Assembly (NCBI GenBank): GCA_009731375.1
Contig: BJOX01000006.1
Span: 1,769,572 to 1,816,541, forward strand
DNA length: 46,970 bases
DNA from: Paulinella micropora
Lineage: Eukaryota > Cercozoa > Imbricatea > Euglyphida
Direction: 5' to 3'
Every line of letters begins with the position of its first letter. The first letter of the stretch is position 1. Below, one piece after another: positions 11,460 through 20,861 of the stretch. The notes beneath the pieces were generated by a model, which did no database searches, was not told where the DNA came from, and worked only from the letters and a program-made list of their open reading frames with translations. The position numbers and the translations under genes were made by a program.

Positions 11460-11747
11460 CTAAATATTTTTTATTTTCGCTATTGAAAATAATTTATTAA
11501 TCATTTCGTCCAATGTATGATGTAATTTCCTACCTGCTCCTCCTTGGTTCCCCATGTACTCATCATACTTAGCATAATCTGCTATTTTCTTTTTTATTTG
11601 TTTCTCATCATTTCCTACATTAATATTAAACCTTTTTACCATCACCATAATCCATTCGCTATTTTCTCTATGTTTACTTTTTAAGGCTCGCGATAAATCA
11701 ACGATTTTTATTTCTGGTAAATACTTTTTTGATAAGGCTTCTTTCAT
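11460..11747 (-). CDS. Helical segment homologous to the protease polyprotein middle
   Basis: 95 aa, starting MKEALSKKYLPEIKIVDLSR. The C-terminal 45 residues (IKKKIADYAKYDEYMGNQGG, then AGRKLHHTLDEMINKLFSIAKIK) match the segment of the element 3 polyprotein around LADYLGINQAGAGAKTMEEL. In element 3 this is fused to the protease; here it is a separate frame, next to the triplicated block that may have split the gene. It could be a virion scaffold or a protease-processed tegument-like fragment. No independent family recognised. Confidence 0.6.
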   Translation of the reverse strand: MKEALSKKYLPEIKIVDLSRALKSKHRENSEWIMVMVKRFNINVGNDEKQIKKKIADYAKYDEYMGNQGGAGRKLHHTLDEMINKLFSIAKIKNI

Positions 11748-11752
11748 TTTTC

Positions 11753-12349
11753 GCTTAAATTGTAAATTTTTACATTATTTTCCGTTGCTTCCCCCCTTTT
11801 CTTCTGCTTGTGCTATTGCTTTCCTCATATCAGTCAGTTTTACATTTTTCTGTTGCAATAATTTAATACCATCTGCTGTTTTTTGTATCATACTATTAGT
11901 CATTTTTTTAATCTCTTCGTCAGTAAAATAAGCAGATTTCAAAAGTTTTATGCTTAAATTGTAAATTTTTACATTATTTTCCGTTGCTTCCCCCCTTTTT
12001 TTCTGCTTGTGCTATTGTTTTCCTCATATCAGTCAGTTTTACATTTTTCTGTTGCAATAATTTAATACCATCTGCTGTTTTTTGTATCATACTATTAGTC
12101 ATTTTTTTAATCTCTTCGTCAGTAAAATAAGCAGATTTCAAAAGTTTTATGCTTAAATTGTAAATTTTTACATTATTTTCCGTTGCTTCCCCCCTTTTTT
12201 TCTGCTTGTGCTATTGTTTTCCTCATATCAGTCAGTTTTACATTTTTCTGTTGCAATAATTTAATACCATCTGCTGTTTTTTGTATCATACTATTAGTCA
12301 TTTTTTTAATCTCTTCGTCAGTAAAATAAGCAGATTTCAAAAGTTTTAT
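11753..12349. repeat. Three tandem copies of a 199-bp unit (gene 3' end triplicated)
   Basis: Units start at 11753, 11952 and 12151, each beginning GCTTAAATTGTAAATTTTTA. On the minus strand each unit encodes the last ~57 residues (...MRKTIAQAEKKGGSNGK stop) of the 12173-13012 gene. The two copies at 11952 and 12151 are nearly identical and the third (11753) has a few differences, so the duplication happened in steps. Only the copy joined to the gene is translated in its original context. Confidence 0.92.
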
Positions 12350-13012
12350 GTTTTCATCTAGTTCAGGGTCTTCTGTATGAGGGGGTTTCGGTAGTGGCGT
12401 CACTGGTGTAGGTGGTTGATTATTCACCGCTTGTATAAACTGCGGTTGATATTGTGGCTGTTGTAATAGTAATAATTTTTGTTTCCTATCGTGTTCAAAC
12501 TTTACATCTTCTATAAGTTTTTGCTCCTTCTTTATTTCTCTTTTTATTTCGTCTTGTCTTTCTGTTGCGTCTGCTATCTCTGTACGATGTAGTCTCTTAT
12601 TTTCCTGATCCATTTCTTGACGATCCGCTATTTCCTTTCGGTCTTGCCTTTTCTTTTCTTCTATCACATCTTCCCTCTTCTTCTTTTCCTTTTCTTCCTC
12701 GTCATGTATTAACTCATATTTCTTTTGTAAGTTGCTTTGTATCTGGTTTCTGTTCTCGTGTTCAAGACGATTGAAATCAGATTTGATTATTTTTTCCCTT
12801 GGTTTGCGGCCCTGCCTTTGTGGCCTCGGTTTACCAATATATTTCAAAAACAACTTAACGATTTGAAGTGTGCTCATATCATTTGTTTTCTTACCAAAAT
12901 TAAGATAATATTTTTTACCCTTCTGGATAATATAAGGCCTCCCGCTCTTATTCCTATAAACCCGAGGTGGACGGACTTTTGCCTTTTTCTTATTAGTCTT
13001 TTTAGCGACCAT
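12173..13012 (-). CDS. Basic/coiled-coil virion precursor protein (279 aa)
   Basis: Starts MVAKKTNKKKAKVRPPRVYR, very basic for ~90 residues, then a long charged coiled coil (HDEEEKEKKKREDVIEEKKR and following, about residues 105-185), a Gln/Pro-rich stretch, and a C-terminal helical end with a Gly-Gly (EKKGGSNGK). The QKLIEDVKFEHDRKQKLLLL block matches the N-terminal part of the element 3 protease polyprotein (EQKLIEDVKFEQDRKNNLML), so it corresponds to the upstream part of one long polyprotein there. The likely role is a DNA-binding or scaffold protein cleaved by the neighbouring protease (inference). Its 3' end is triplicated downstream. Confidence 0.7.
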   Translation of the reverse strand: MVAKKTNKKKAKVRPPRVYRNKSGRPYIIQKGKKYYLNFGKKTNDMSTLQIVKLFLKYIGKPRPQRQGRKPREKIIKSDFNRLEHENRNQIQSNLQKKYELIHDEEEKEKKKREDVIEEKKRQDRKEIADRQEMDQENKRLHRTEIADATERQDEIKREIKKEQKLIEDVKFEHDRKQKLLLLQQPQYQPQFIQAVNNQPPTPVTPLPKPPHTEDPELDENIKLLKSAYFTDEEIKKMTNSMIQKTADGIKLLQQKNVKLTDMRKTIAQAEKKGGSNGK

Positions 13013-13064
13013 TGCATATAATCAAACAAAAAAATATTTTCAATTCGTTTATATGAAAAATCAT

Positions 13065-13382
13065 TTAATGAAACTTTACAGCACCTCCTCGTTGCTTACC
13101 ATATCCGAGTTTTGATGCTGTTACAGTAGCACTAACACTACCTGCGTAAGGCACCCCAATGCTACTCAATGCCCCAGCAGCTCTAGAGATTACCTTATTA
13201 TCGCGAAGGAAATTATTAACAGCCAAGGCCGTTTTTCCGACCTTTGCCCAGTTGATCTTTCCTCCCTTTTGTCCACATCCCTTCTTCTTAGTTTTCTTTT
13301 TTCCTCCCTTCTGTGGGATTGATGGATTGTATCCGATGTTATATCCTGATGGTCGTGAAATTATCACTGGTGATACTGGCAT
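13065..13382 (-). CDS. Small basic Gly-Gly-rich virion protein (105 aa)
   Basis: MPVSPVIISRPSGYNIGYNP start; a central KGGKKKTKKKGCGQKGGKIN block; then a hydrophobic/Ala-rich helix region (VISRAAGALSSIGVPYAGSV) and a GYGKQRGGAVKFH end. Small basic proteins with Gly-Gly sites and an amphipathic segment occur beside capsid genes of adenovirus-like viruses as core or membrane-active proteins processed by the protease. That role here is inference; the sequence shows only composition and position between the ATPase and the coiled-coil gene. Confidence 0.65.
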   Translation of the reverse strand: MPVSPVIISRPSGYNIGYNPSIPQKGGKKKTKKKGCGQKGGKINWAKVGKTALAVNNFLRDNKVISRAAGALSSIGVPYAGSVSATVTASKLGYGKQRGGAVKFH

Positions 13383-13440
13383 ATATTAGAAAGATTTTAA
13401 AAATCTTTTCAGCAAAAATACAAAAATAATTCTAAAAATA

Positions 13441-14259
13441 TTATTTCATGCGATACGCAAAATTTTTCCGTAATTCATCATCAACACTTGAGACATAAAG
13501 AAAATTAAATCTCTCCTTTGTAGCCTCGTGATACTTTTGAAGAAAATTATCAAAGTCGAGAGATAAGTCTAAGTGTTTATACACGAGTTCCATTTTGTCT
13601 TGAGACTGACCCGGAAAGATTAACAAATAATCTAACTGCTTAATGGCTTCTGGCCGTAGGTCATTCAAATACTGACTAGACATAATCACCTTACTTTTAT
13701 AGTGTCTGTTCTTTTTTAACAAATCGCTTACGGACTTATCTCTTAATCCACTTCCTAAATCGTCCAAAACAAAAACAACCTCTGGCGAAATATACTTACT
13801 TGGTCGCTCTTTCTTCTCACCTCCTTCTTCTTTTTTCTTTTCCTTTCCGAAATAAAGAAATTGTGGTTTCTCTATGTCCTCTTTGTCCTGTTTTATTTCT
13901 CCTTCGTGTTGCTCGTCCTGTCTATTCAGTTTGTCAAGTTCATAGTCTATCACATTTACACCATCTGATTTAAGAAAGGTATATATTGCCATTGGGTTTC
14001 CCCTGTTCTTGAAGTGCTTTACCATTGCTTTATAAATGTAGTCCTTGTGTATTGTTGAAGCGATAATGACAATACGGGTTTTTCTGTCTGTAGTCCGTTT
14101 CAGTATTTCAAAGAGTGCTGTTGTTTTCCCGCTCTTCTTACGGGCAAGTAGAAATATATTTGCATACGGCTCATTGAATAATTTATAACTTTTTGCTTTT
14201 TTATTTCCATCACCCTCTTGTTTTACTGGCTTCACCTCGACATTGTTAATCTTCAGCAT
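13441..14259 (-). CDS. ATPase: A32/FtsK-like DNA-packaging ATPase (272 aa)
   Basis: I place the start at the ATG at 14259 (MLKINNVEVKPVKQ); the frame is open 9 bp further upstream but there reads TTG. The P-loop is ARKKSGKTT at residues ~39-47 (the first Gly of GxxxxGK is Ala), Walker B is VVFVLDDLGSG near residue 170, followed by a sensor-like KVIMSSQYL. This is the genome-packaging ATPase shared by Polintons, virophages, adenovirus-like and large DNA viruses; it pumps DNA into preformed capsids. A Lys/Glu-rich insert lies around residues 125-160. The frame is intact. A stem-loop element precedes the ATG. Confidence 0.9.
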   Translation of the reverse strand: MLKINNVEVKPVKQEGDGNKKAKSYKLFNEPYANIFLLARKKSGKTTALFEILKRTTDRKTRIVIIASTIHKDYIYKAMVKHFKNRGNPMAIYTFLKSDGVNVIDYELDKLNRQDEQHEGEIKQDKEDIEKPQFLYFGKEKKKEEGGEKKERPSKYISPEVVFVLDDLGSGLRDKSVSDLLKKNRHYKSKVIMSSQYLNDLRPEAIKQLDYLLIFPGQSQDKMELVYKHLDLSLDFDNFLQKYHEATKERFNFLYVSSVDDELRKNFAYRMK

Positions 14260-14325
14260 CTTATACAAACGAATTGAAAATTCGTGTTATATAACAAAAA
14301 TCACTTGTGATTTTTTTGTATATTA
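14260..14325 (-). promoter_or_regulatory. Stem-loop leader upstream of the ATPase
   Basis: On the minus strand the order is a hairpin AAATCAC-AAGTGATTT type, then GTTATATAACAC, then GAATT...AATTC, then TTTGTATAAG directly before the ATG. The same architecture precedes the genes at 27071 and 31347 in element 2. It is a candidate promoter/5'-leader or 3'-end signal shared between elements (inference). Confidence 0.55.
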
Positions 14326-14682
14326 TTATCCTAAGAATTCCAAACACACAACAATTCGGCCTGCTAAATTTCCTGTATCAATATTTCCGCTGTCAGTTTC
14401 AAGGACTTTAAATGTATATTGTCCGTCCGTCCATCCAACGACACCTAAATTAACTAAGGTTTGAAATGTTTGCTATATTACTATCAGCGAATGTGCCGAT
14501 AATTCCAATTCTGTCCATATAAAGAATTCTGGTTTTGGTTTCCGTCTGGTCGTTCGTATAATGAATAACTTAACATTCATTTTGGTTGGTGTGAATGACA
14601 TTTGAATATTTTTATTAAATGTTTTGCTTCCCACAAAATCATTGCTCAGAAAAATAATCTTTTGGTATTTATAGTCAGCCAT
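14326..14682 (-). pseudogene. Small beta-rich virion-associated protein, frameshifted
   Basis: Starts MADYKYQKIIFLSNDFVGSK at 14682. The first part contains IQMSFTPTKMNVKLFIIRTT. The frame shifts near 14465-14475 and continues (TLVNLGVVGWTDGQYTFKVL ... VVCLEFLG) to the stop at 14326-14328; total ~118 residues. I associate the FTP..M.VK and C-terminal LEF pattern with a small beta-sandwich protein seen next to the ATPase in related viruses, but I cannot name it. It lies immediately downstream of (and is expressed toward) the ATPase promoter region. Confidence 0.55.
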
Positions 14683-14772
14683 GATTATATTACTGATGAT
14701 AAATTTTTTTAATAACAAAAATATTTTCGCGGACTGCCTGCGACTTTTACTCGCGGGTAAGCGAAAAAAAAA

Positions 14773-15030
14773 TATGAGAGTTGTGCTTATTGTATAAAGC
14801 AAGGAATAGAAACTAAATTTAAATGTGTGTATAAGCCTATGAGTGATTGGTGTGTTAGTTTTGATGAAGCCATTCCTTTAATTTGCTCAAATGATGCTAT
14901 GTGGTATAAAACTCAAGTATATGAATGCTAGTCTTTTTGAAAAAAGGACACAAAAACTGGGTTTCACTTCTTCCTTGAAGAAGGCGATGGAAGGCAAATT
15001 CCTATGAGTAAAGTCAAAATTCCGACATAA
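14773..15030 (+). pseudogene. Gene remnant of unknown function
   Basis: On the plus strand, a frame without a start reads CAYCIKQGIETKFKCVYKPM and continues to DWCVSFDEAIPLICSNDAMW; after a stop at 14929-14931 another frame continues with TKTGFHFFLEEGDGRQIPMS, ending at 15030. Composition and continuity look like real but broken coding sequence, with neither start nor intact frame. No family recognised. It lies in the gap between two minus-strand genes and may be a captured fragment. Confidence 0.4.
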
Positions 15031-15085
15031 GTATTAGCAACCTCGCACGGCAAGTTCTTTTCAGATAGCCTTATGATACTAAGGG

Positions 15086-15274
15086 TTATAATGGCAATAA
15101 TGATACCATTTGAAATAAGTATTTAATAAGTCGGCTGTCTGTCGGTCTATTTTTTATACAACAACAATTCCAGTTATCTTCCAATTCGTGCTCTACTTTT
15201 TTTTCCTCAGTCTTTAGTTCTACTTCAAGAACACGAGACTTTAATTCGGGAATTAGTTCGCCATCCATATCCAT
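15086..15274 (-). CDS. Short charged coiled-coil frame, doubtful
   Basis: 62 aa, start MDMDGELIPELKSRVLEVEL, strongly charged helix followed by a CCCIKN segment. It lies immediately 3' of the tail-fibre gene and could be an appended or duplicated coiled-coil tail of it, or chance. No homologue in the window. Confidence 0.3.
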   Translation of the reverse strand: MDMDGELIPELKSRVLEVELKTEEKKVEHELEDNWNCCCIKNRPTDSRLIKYLFQMVSLLPL

Positions 15275-15303
15275 AATAGGCGGGTCTGTGAAGTCTAGTT
15301 GTA

Positions 15304-18300
15304 TTATTGGAGATTAGGAAACACGACTGCTGGTACTTCTGCTAATTGGTTTGCTTGGTCTTGTAATATATTAAGTAAAGTTTTATTTTCTTTTTCTAAA
15401 TTAACTAACTTTTCTGATAATTGTTGAACCGCTTTAATTAATGGGGCGATAAACTCGGAATAACCTATACCATAACCGACATCACCACTATCAACACATT
15501 TAACATCTTCTGGATTAACACTCACACCCTTCAATTCGTATTCTTTTCTTTGCTTTGGACACGGAACCATAATTGTTTCTTTTATAAAACTGCCAAAATC
15601 TAGCATATCCATTTCTGTTAGTATGTCCTCTAATTCTTGTGCTATTAAGCCAGTCCTACATTTTTTTTATCATCAATCATACGATAGCAGACTGGATTTA
15701 ACTTATTAATAAAATCTAAGCCTAAGCATTCCTTTATATCTTCTTTTTTTCTCCTGTCTGAATATTGAATTGGATTAGACAATACCCATAATTGTCCATC
15801 GCTCCCTCTCAAAGACATTATAGCAGTATTCGAATTATTCTCCCATATGAAACCATTAGTTGAGCTAGCAGCCACTCTAAATCTTATAGAATGAGAAGAT
15901 ACACCTCCGCCTACTCCACCTGCTGGTGCTGTTCCTCCACTCATTGTTTTACCCGTCCCAGACTGAGACATATAAATGCCCCAGTTTGAATCACTGGTAT
16001 CCCACATAAATATTCCTCTCGCATTCGTCCCGTCTGTTTGTCCTTGAATTCCTATTTTCGCTCCATTAGTAGTTTTGGTCGTTAGCAACCCAGAGTATGT
16101 AATCCCCGCATTTGCAGTTATTAATCCTTTTGTCCATAAAGTTCCGTTTGCGTCATTCAATGACATTAATAGTTGCTCCCCTGAATTCTCCCATATAAAC
16201 CCATCGTAGAATCATTAGCAACCCTAAAACGAAAACTATACGAAGCAAAATCATTTCCTGAAACGGCTAAACCATTTGCCAAACTTCTAGTGTTTCCACC
16301 TCCGCCAGATGCCGCATAAATTCCCCAACTTGTATTGGTGGTATCCCATAGAAATATTCCTTTTGCATTTGTTCCGTCTGTTAGTCCCTGAATTCCTATT
16401 TTCGCCCCACTGGCATTCGTTACTGGGGTAGAGGAAGACAAGGAAACCCCAGTCAAACGTTACAAACCGGTTTTTGGCAGTCGGAAAGATAAACCAACCA
16501 CTGAGACTGAAGAAGGAAAGGAGGAGGAGGAGGAAGATGAAGACAGGCACACCTCTGACCTCTACTCTAATGTGTATGCTAGCAATGACAAACCTAGGCT
16601 GTCAACTGTTGTTATTGCTTGTAAGTGTGCCCCTCCGATATTTGAAGCCGTCCCGTATAATTCTAAGCCCCCTGTCGCCCCATTTGCTGATTTCGTTGTA
16701 TTGCCTATGATTATTGGCTTACCTGATGCTGTTGTTATTTTGTCGCTCGTTGTTAATGTTGTCGTAGTTATTCCTGCGGTTGAAGTAATTGTTCCAGCAC
16801 TTGTTATGTTGTTTGAGTTCATATCCAAAGCACCATAAAACCGCATACCGCCAGCATTGTTAAAACGGACAATGTCAGATGAAGCACTTTTATTATCCAA
16901 AAGTTTTGAAATATAAAGTCCCGCCCCTTTTACATCAAATGCTACATTCGTGAATACATAACCTCTTTGGTCTGCGGTTCCACTTGTAGCGGTATTTAGA
17001 GTAAATAAGAAATATTGATAATCACCTGATGTCTGTGAAAAGAATATATCTCCTCCATTTTGGTTTAATATCCTCGCCCCATTATATGTAATATTTCCAC
17101 CATTAATGATTTCTTGATTATTAAAATCAGCCGTTTGTGTTATGTTAGATATTTTATTACGGTGCTCGTCCCGTTGAATGTTTTAACTCCTGTTATTGTT
17201 TGGTCTCCTGTTAGTTTCACACAATTGTCATCCAGATATTGTCTATTTACCGCTTCATTCGCATTTTGTGGTGCTCCCAGGTTAACAATCCGACTGCTAT
17301 TACAATCTAATCCAGTAGCATTAAACCACGAAACAATCGTCCCATCAATAATAAAACTTATTTTTTTCGCAGAAATTTCAAAGTTGTAATATGTTGCAGT
17401 TTTCATATCCAAACTAGCAATTGACCCGATATTACTGGTAGAATTAAAAACAATGAATGTTCCCTTTGTTGTTGAATTTATTGAATTTCCAGTTATTTCA
17501 ACACCTCTGCTATATGTCTTAATTCCTGCTATTGTTTGGTTTCCTGAGGTTTTAACCGCCGAACTATCAAGGATACACACCATCAACAAGATTTACATTT
17601 GTTATGCTTTGGTTTCCCATATTTAGCCCTCCTGTCATACTAGCAGTGCCGTCTAATCTAAGAAAGGGTGATGCCACGTTTCTCCATTGTCCTGTGCTAT
17701 AAATGAGTAGTTGATTATCTGATGCTGTTGTTATAATCACATCGCTATGTGTATCAATACTTCCACTCGCCGACACTTTCGCGTTGTTGGAGTCGTGCTC
17801 TGATAGCCAAGTTGTGATAGACCTACCATTTAGTTGATTTACATTTGTTATGCTTTGGATTTTCATATCAAGACCCGCACTCGCGTTTATTATACTGCTA
17901 AATGTTTTAATTCCTCCTATGGTTTGGTCTCCTGTTAGTTTGACCACCGAACCATCAACTGCGAGATTAGCGAGATTAATTCCATTGCATGTAGAAGCCC
18001 CTGAAATAGCAAAACCGCCCATATTTAGTCCTCCCGTCATACTGGCTGTGCCGTCTAATCTAAGAAAGCTCCATTGTCCTGTGCTATACATAAGCAGTTG
18101 GTTATCTGCTGGGAAGCCTGATATTGTCACATCGCTGTGGCTATCTATACTTCCACCTGCTGAAACTTTATTATTCTTATCATTATGCTCAAATATCCAT
18201 TCATCAACATCTTTTGTATTTAGCAAATTTACTCCTGTTATATTCAAATATCCGCCCATACTAATATTGCCGAATTCATCCACATTTATCGGAAATGTTT

Positions 18301-18793
18301 TATTTACCCAGTTTATTGAATTATATGTTAGATAACTATTAGTGGCTATTGGTGTGGTTATGACTACATCAGAAAGTGTGTCAATTGAACCGAGGGCGGT
18401 ATTCTTCCATTCACCATCTACATCATTATATGTTAAGTATTGACCGACCACTGGTGCAGATATGTTTGTATCTATCAAATTGTATAAACTGGTTTGGTGC
18501 GGATTGGAAGTATTGCTTCTGTGTTGAGTTGAGGCTTTGACTTCGTCGTTGTCCCTCACTCGTTGCTCTGTATAGTATAAATTTTTTCCTTCTTTGATGT
18601 CCGTCGTTGATTTTAAAGCGAGCCGTGTGTCAAATCGCGCATCAGTATAATAAAGATTTATTGGGTCGGAATCTTCTGGCACTCTGTCTGTATTCAGACC
18701 GACTATGTTTGTGTTGGTTAAGTCTAAGTTTGCGATTGATAGGCTGTCTGTCGCGATTTCTGACAAGCCGAGTAATGATTTATATTGCGACAT
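15304..18793 (-). pseudogene. Phage-like tail fibre with C-terminal S74 intramolecular chaperone, frameshifted
   Basis: About 1,150 residues when read through. Start MSQYKSLLGLSEIATDSLSI at 18793. N-terminal part has fibre motifs NLYYTDARFDTRLALKS and HRSNTSNPHQTS; the middle has repeated LDGTASMTGGLNMG and KLTGDQTI.G(I/V)KTF units; the distal part has two ~100-aa repeats around AKIGIQG.TDGTNA.GIF.WDT. The C-terminus is a peptidase S74 / endosialidase-type chaperone: YSDRRKKEDIKECLGLDFIN with the self-cleaving Ser, NVGLAQELEDIL, and a closing coiled coil (APLIKAVQQLSEKLVNLEKE). These domains trimerise fibres and then cleave themselves off. Frameshifts lie near 17575, 17145, 16166 and 15650 (an 8-T run), plus a foreign insert near 16455-16600. 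Likely a host-recognition fibre. Confidence 0.85.
16455..16600 (+). other. Foreign insert in the tail-fibre gene
   Basis: About 145 bp of distinctly GC- and purine-richer DNA interrupts the fibre frame. On the plus strand it reads through without a stop as an acidic peptide (TEEGKEEEEEDEDRHTSDLY). On the minus strand it presents a long pyrimidine tract ending CAG, like an intron 3' end. It is either a captured host exon fragment or an intron-like insertion. Boundaries are approximate. Confidence 0.5.
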
Positions 18794-18886
18794 TGTTTGT
18801 ATATTAATTATTTTTAATTTTTTTATTTTTGTTAAATTATACTAAACAAAAAATACAATTATTTTGTGTAATATCATTCGTCGGTA

Positions 18887-19412
18887 AACACTGCAGTCAA
18901 AAGAGGCTTCAAAAGAAAACTGGAAGAAAGCAGTTCAAGCAAACAGAGCAAATGCTGAACGTAGAAAGGACGAGTGGGCACGTGAAAGGCTTCGTAAAAA
19001 GGGAGAATTAAAAGAAGCATCAGTGGAAGAACTTATTGAGACAGATGCTGAAGTTGGTGTTGCGAAAGAAATACTTAAAAATCCTGAGATTGAAGATGAA
19101 TCAAGCGAAAGCGATAGCGAAATTGATATGTCTGAGGTTATTGCAAATCATATGCTTAGAAAGATAAAAAAGAATGCTAAAAAGCCCAAGAAGAAAACCG
19201 CAAAGAAAGCACCACAGCCCAAGAAGCCTGAGAATTACAGCGAAGAAGAAGAAGAAGGTGAGAGTGAAGAAAGCGAAGATTATGAAACAACAGGCGTAAA
19301 ACAGAGAGTCAGTAAAAAACGAAGTGAAAAAATATCAGTTAATGTATATAACAATACACCAAAGAATAAAGAAAAAAGTAAGAAAGCAGAAAAGATATTT
19401 TTGAAATTCTAA
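18887..19412 (+). CDS. Charged nuclear/DNA-associated-type protein, start missing
   Basis: A plus-strand frame is open from about 18887 and ends at 19412. It begins without an ATG (KEASKENWKKAVQANRANAE), passes a helical region, an acidic block (EDESSESDSEIDMSEV), a Lys/Pro/Ala-rich basic tract (KKPKKKTAKKAPQPKKPENY), and an acidic then basic tail. The first in-frame ATG is only at ~19127, so the 5' end is lost or frameshifted. It stops 7 bp before the integrase ATG, suggesting co-transcription with it. No family recognised; low complexity gives no function. Confidence 0.55.
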
Positions 19413-19419
19413 AATATCA

Positions 19420-20418
19420 ATGGATCACAAACACACAGCTAGTAATATTAATGCACAGGATAAGGATACACAACTAAAAGATACTCCGCGAGGCGAACCA
19501 ACAGGGGAAGAACGGACAAGCACTGCTCAAGAATTATTTCGTCAGACTAAGCCTAGGACTAGAGGGACTACAATAATATTATGGGCTGATAAGGTATTAG
19601 ATATGGTTAATATTGATTTAATGGATATGAGTAAGGTTGCTACAAAAAATAAAAATTATGATTTTGCCCTTATTTGGATTGATATTCATAGTCGTTATGC
19701 TTATGCGATACCTATAAAAAATAAATTTTCAACCACCGTTTTAGATAATCTCAAGAAATTACCAAAGCCTAAAGCATACATATCGGACAATGGTGGGGAG
19801 TTTAAAGGTGCTGTTGGTGAGTGGATGAGAAATAACGGTATTGAACAATTTATGGTTGAAGTAGGCGATCACAATTCGTTAGGTATTGTTGATAGATTTG
19901 TTAGAACACTAAGAGAAAGATTACACATACTATGGGCTTTTAATCGTAATTTCGATTGGATAAGTTATATTGAAGATGTTGTTTATTATTATAACAAGAA
20001 AGAACATTCAGCGATTAAAGCTGCACCTATTGATGTATTTAAAGGAAATGACATTAGCCAACAACATAGATATGTTGATAAATATTTATTTGGTTTCAAA
20101 GAGGGAGACAGAGTTAGAAAATTAAACAAGAAACACATTCTAGAAAAGGGAGGAAAGACATGGAGCAAGCAAATCTACACCGTCAAAGCCCGTAAGGGAT
20201 ACCGGATTGTATTAACAAATGATGATATAGTGCCACCACGACATTTATTAAAGACAGATGCAACTAACGAACCGGAAGAGACAGATATTAATAAAGAACT
20301 AAAGCAACTAACTAAAGAAAAACAAACAAAGCATTTACTTAAACGAGAGGAAATAGACCCTGCCAACATCAGAACTTCTTCCCGACAAAGGAAGAAAAAA
20401 GAAATAATGGACTTGTAG
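19420..20418 (+). CDS. INT: Retrovirus-like (rve/DDE) integrase (332 aa)
   Basis: Start MDHKHTASNINAQDKD. The RNase-H-fold core shows D66 (VNIDLMDMS), D123 (ISDNGGEF) and, at the position of the third catalytic residue, D158 (LGIVDRFVRTLRERL), so the triad reads D-D-D with 34 residues between the last two, where retroviral integrases have E. No N-terminal HHCC zinc motif is seen. The C-terminal part has an SH3/chromo-like basic region (FKEGDRVRKLNKKHILEKGG) and a Lys-rich tail. Polinton integrases insert the element and make 6-bp duplications, which fits the TATGTG repeats. The frame is intact. It converges on the gene at 20424. Confidence 0.92.
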   Translation: MDHKHTASNINAQDKDTQLKDTPRGEPTGEERTSTAQELFRQTKPRTRGTTIILWADKVLDMVNIDLMDMSKVATKNKNYDFALIWIDIHSRYAYAIPIKNKFSTTVLDNLKKLPKPKAYISDNGGEFKGAVGEWMRNNGIEQFMVEVGDHNSLGIVDRFVRTLRERLHILWAFNRNFDWISYIEDVVYYYNKKEHSAIKAAPIDVFKGNDISQQHRYVDKYLFGFKEGDRVRKLNKKHILEKGGKTWSKQIYTVKARKGYRIVLTNDDIVPPRHLLKTDATNEPEETDINKELKQLTKEKQTKHLLKREEIDPANIRTSSRQRKKKEIMDL

Positions 20419-20423
20419 TAATA

Positions 20424-20861
20424 TTATTTCTTGAAGTGATAGGTGGCAAACTTTGAATACACAGGGACCTTAGTGTGTATGTAGTACCCCTTTACCGCCG
20501 ACCAAGAATGAAACACACTGATAACATTCTTAGAATCGATAGTGACAAAATAAAATTTTGCCTCTCCAGTGCTCTTCATGAATTTCGCCTCAACCCTGTT
20601 ATTCCCTGGCTTGATGAAAACAAGGTCTGGTGTCTTGTTATCGTTGACGAACTCGACGAAACACTTACTTTCTTCACGATGCTTTAGTGGGGACAGCACC
20701 TGGGCTTCGTATAGTTGTATTGCATTTAAAGCATTTGAAACAGCACCAACATCCTCCTCTTCGTCTTCGTGAAGTGGGCGTTTCGCGTCGGGAGTGGTCG
20801 GCTCTGTGGTCGCTGAAGGTGTCTCAGCTGGCTGATTGTCTGGCTTCTTCTTTGGAGGCAT
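20424..20861 (-). CDS. Conserved-looking hypothetical protein (145 aa)
   Basis: I choose the internal ATG at 20861 (MPPKKKPDNQPAETPSATTE) because the upstream extension is atypical. Disordered N-terminus (Pro/Thr/Lys/Asp), then a beta-rich C-terminal domain (CFVEFVNDNKTPDLVFIKPG ... AKFYFVTIDSKNVISVFHSW). The layout resembles a small nuclear/DNA-associated protein, but no family is recognised. It ends 5 bp from the convergent integrase stop. Confidence 0.55.
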   Translation of the reverse strand: MPPKKKPDNQPAETPSATTEPTTPDAKRPLHEDEEEDVGAVSNALNAIQLYEAQVLSPLKHREESKCFVEFVNDNKTPDLVFIKPGNNRVEAKFMKSTGEAKFYFVTIDSKNVISVFHSWSAVKGYYIHTKVPVYSKFATYHFKK

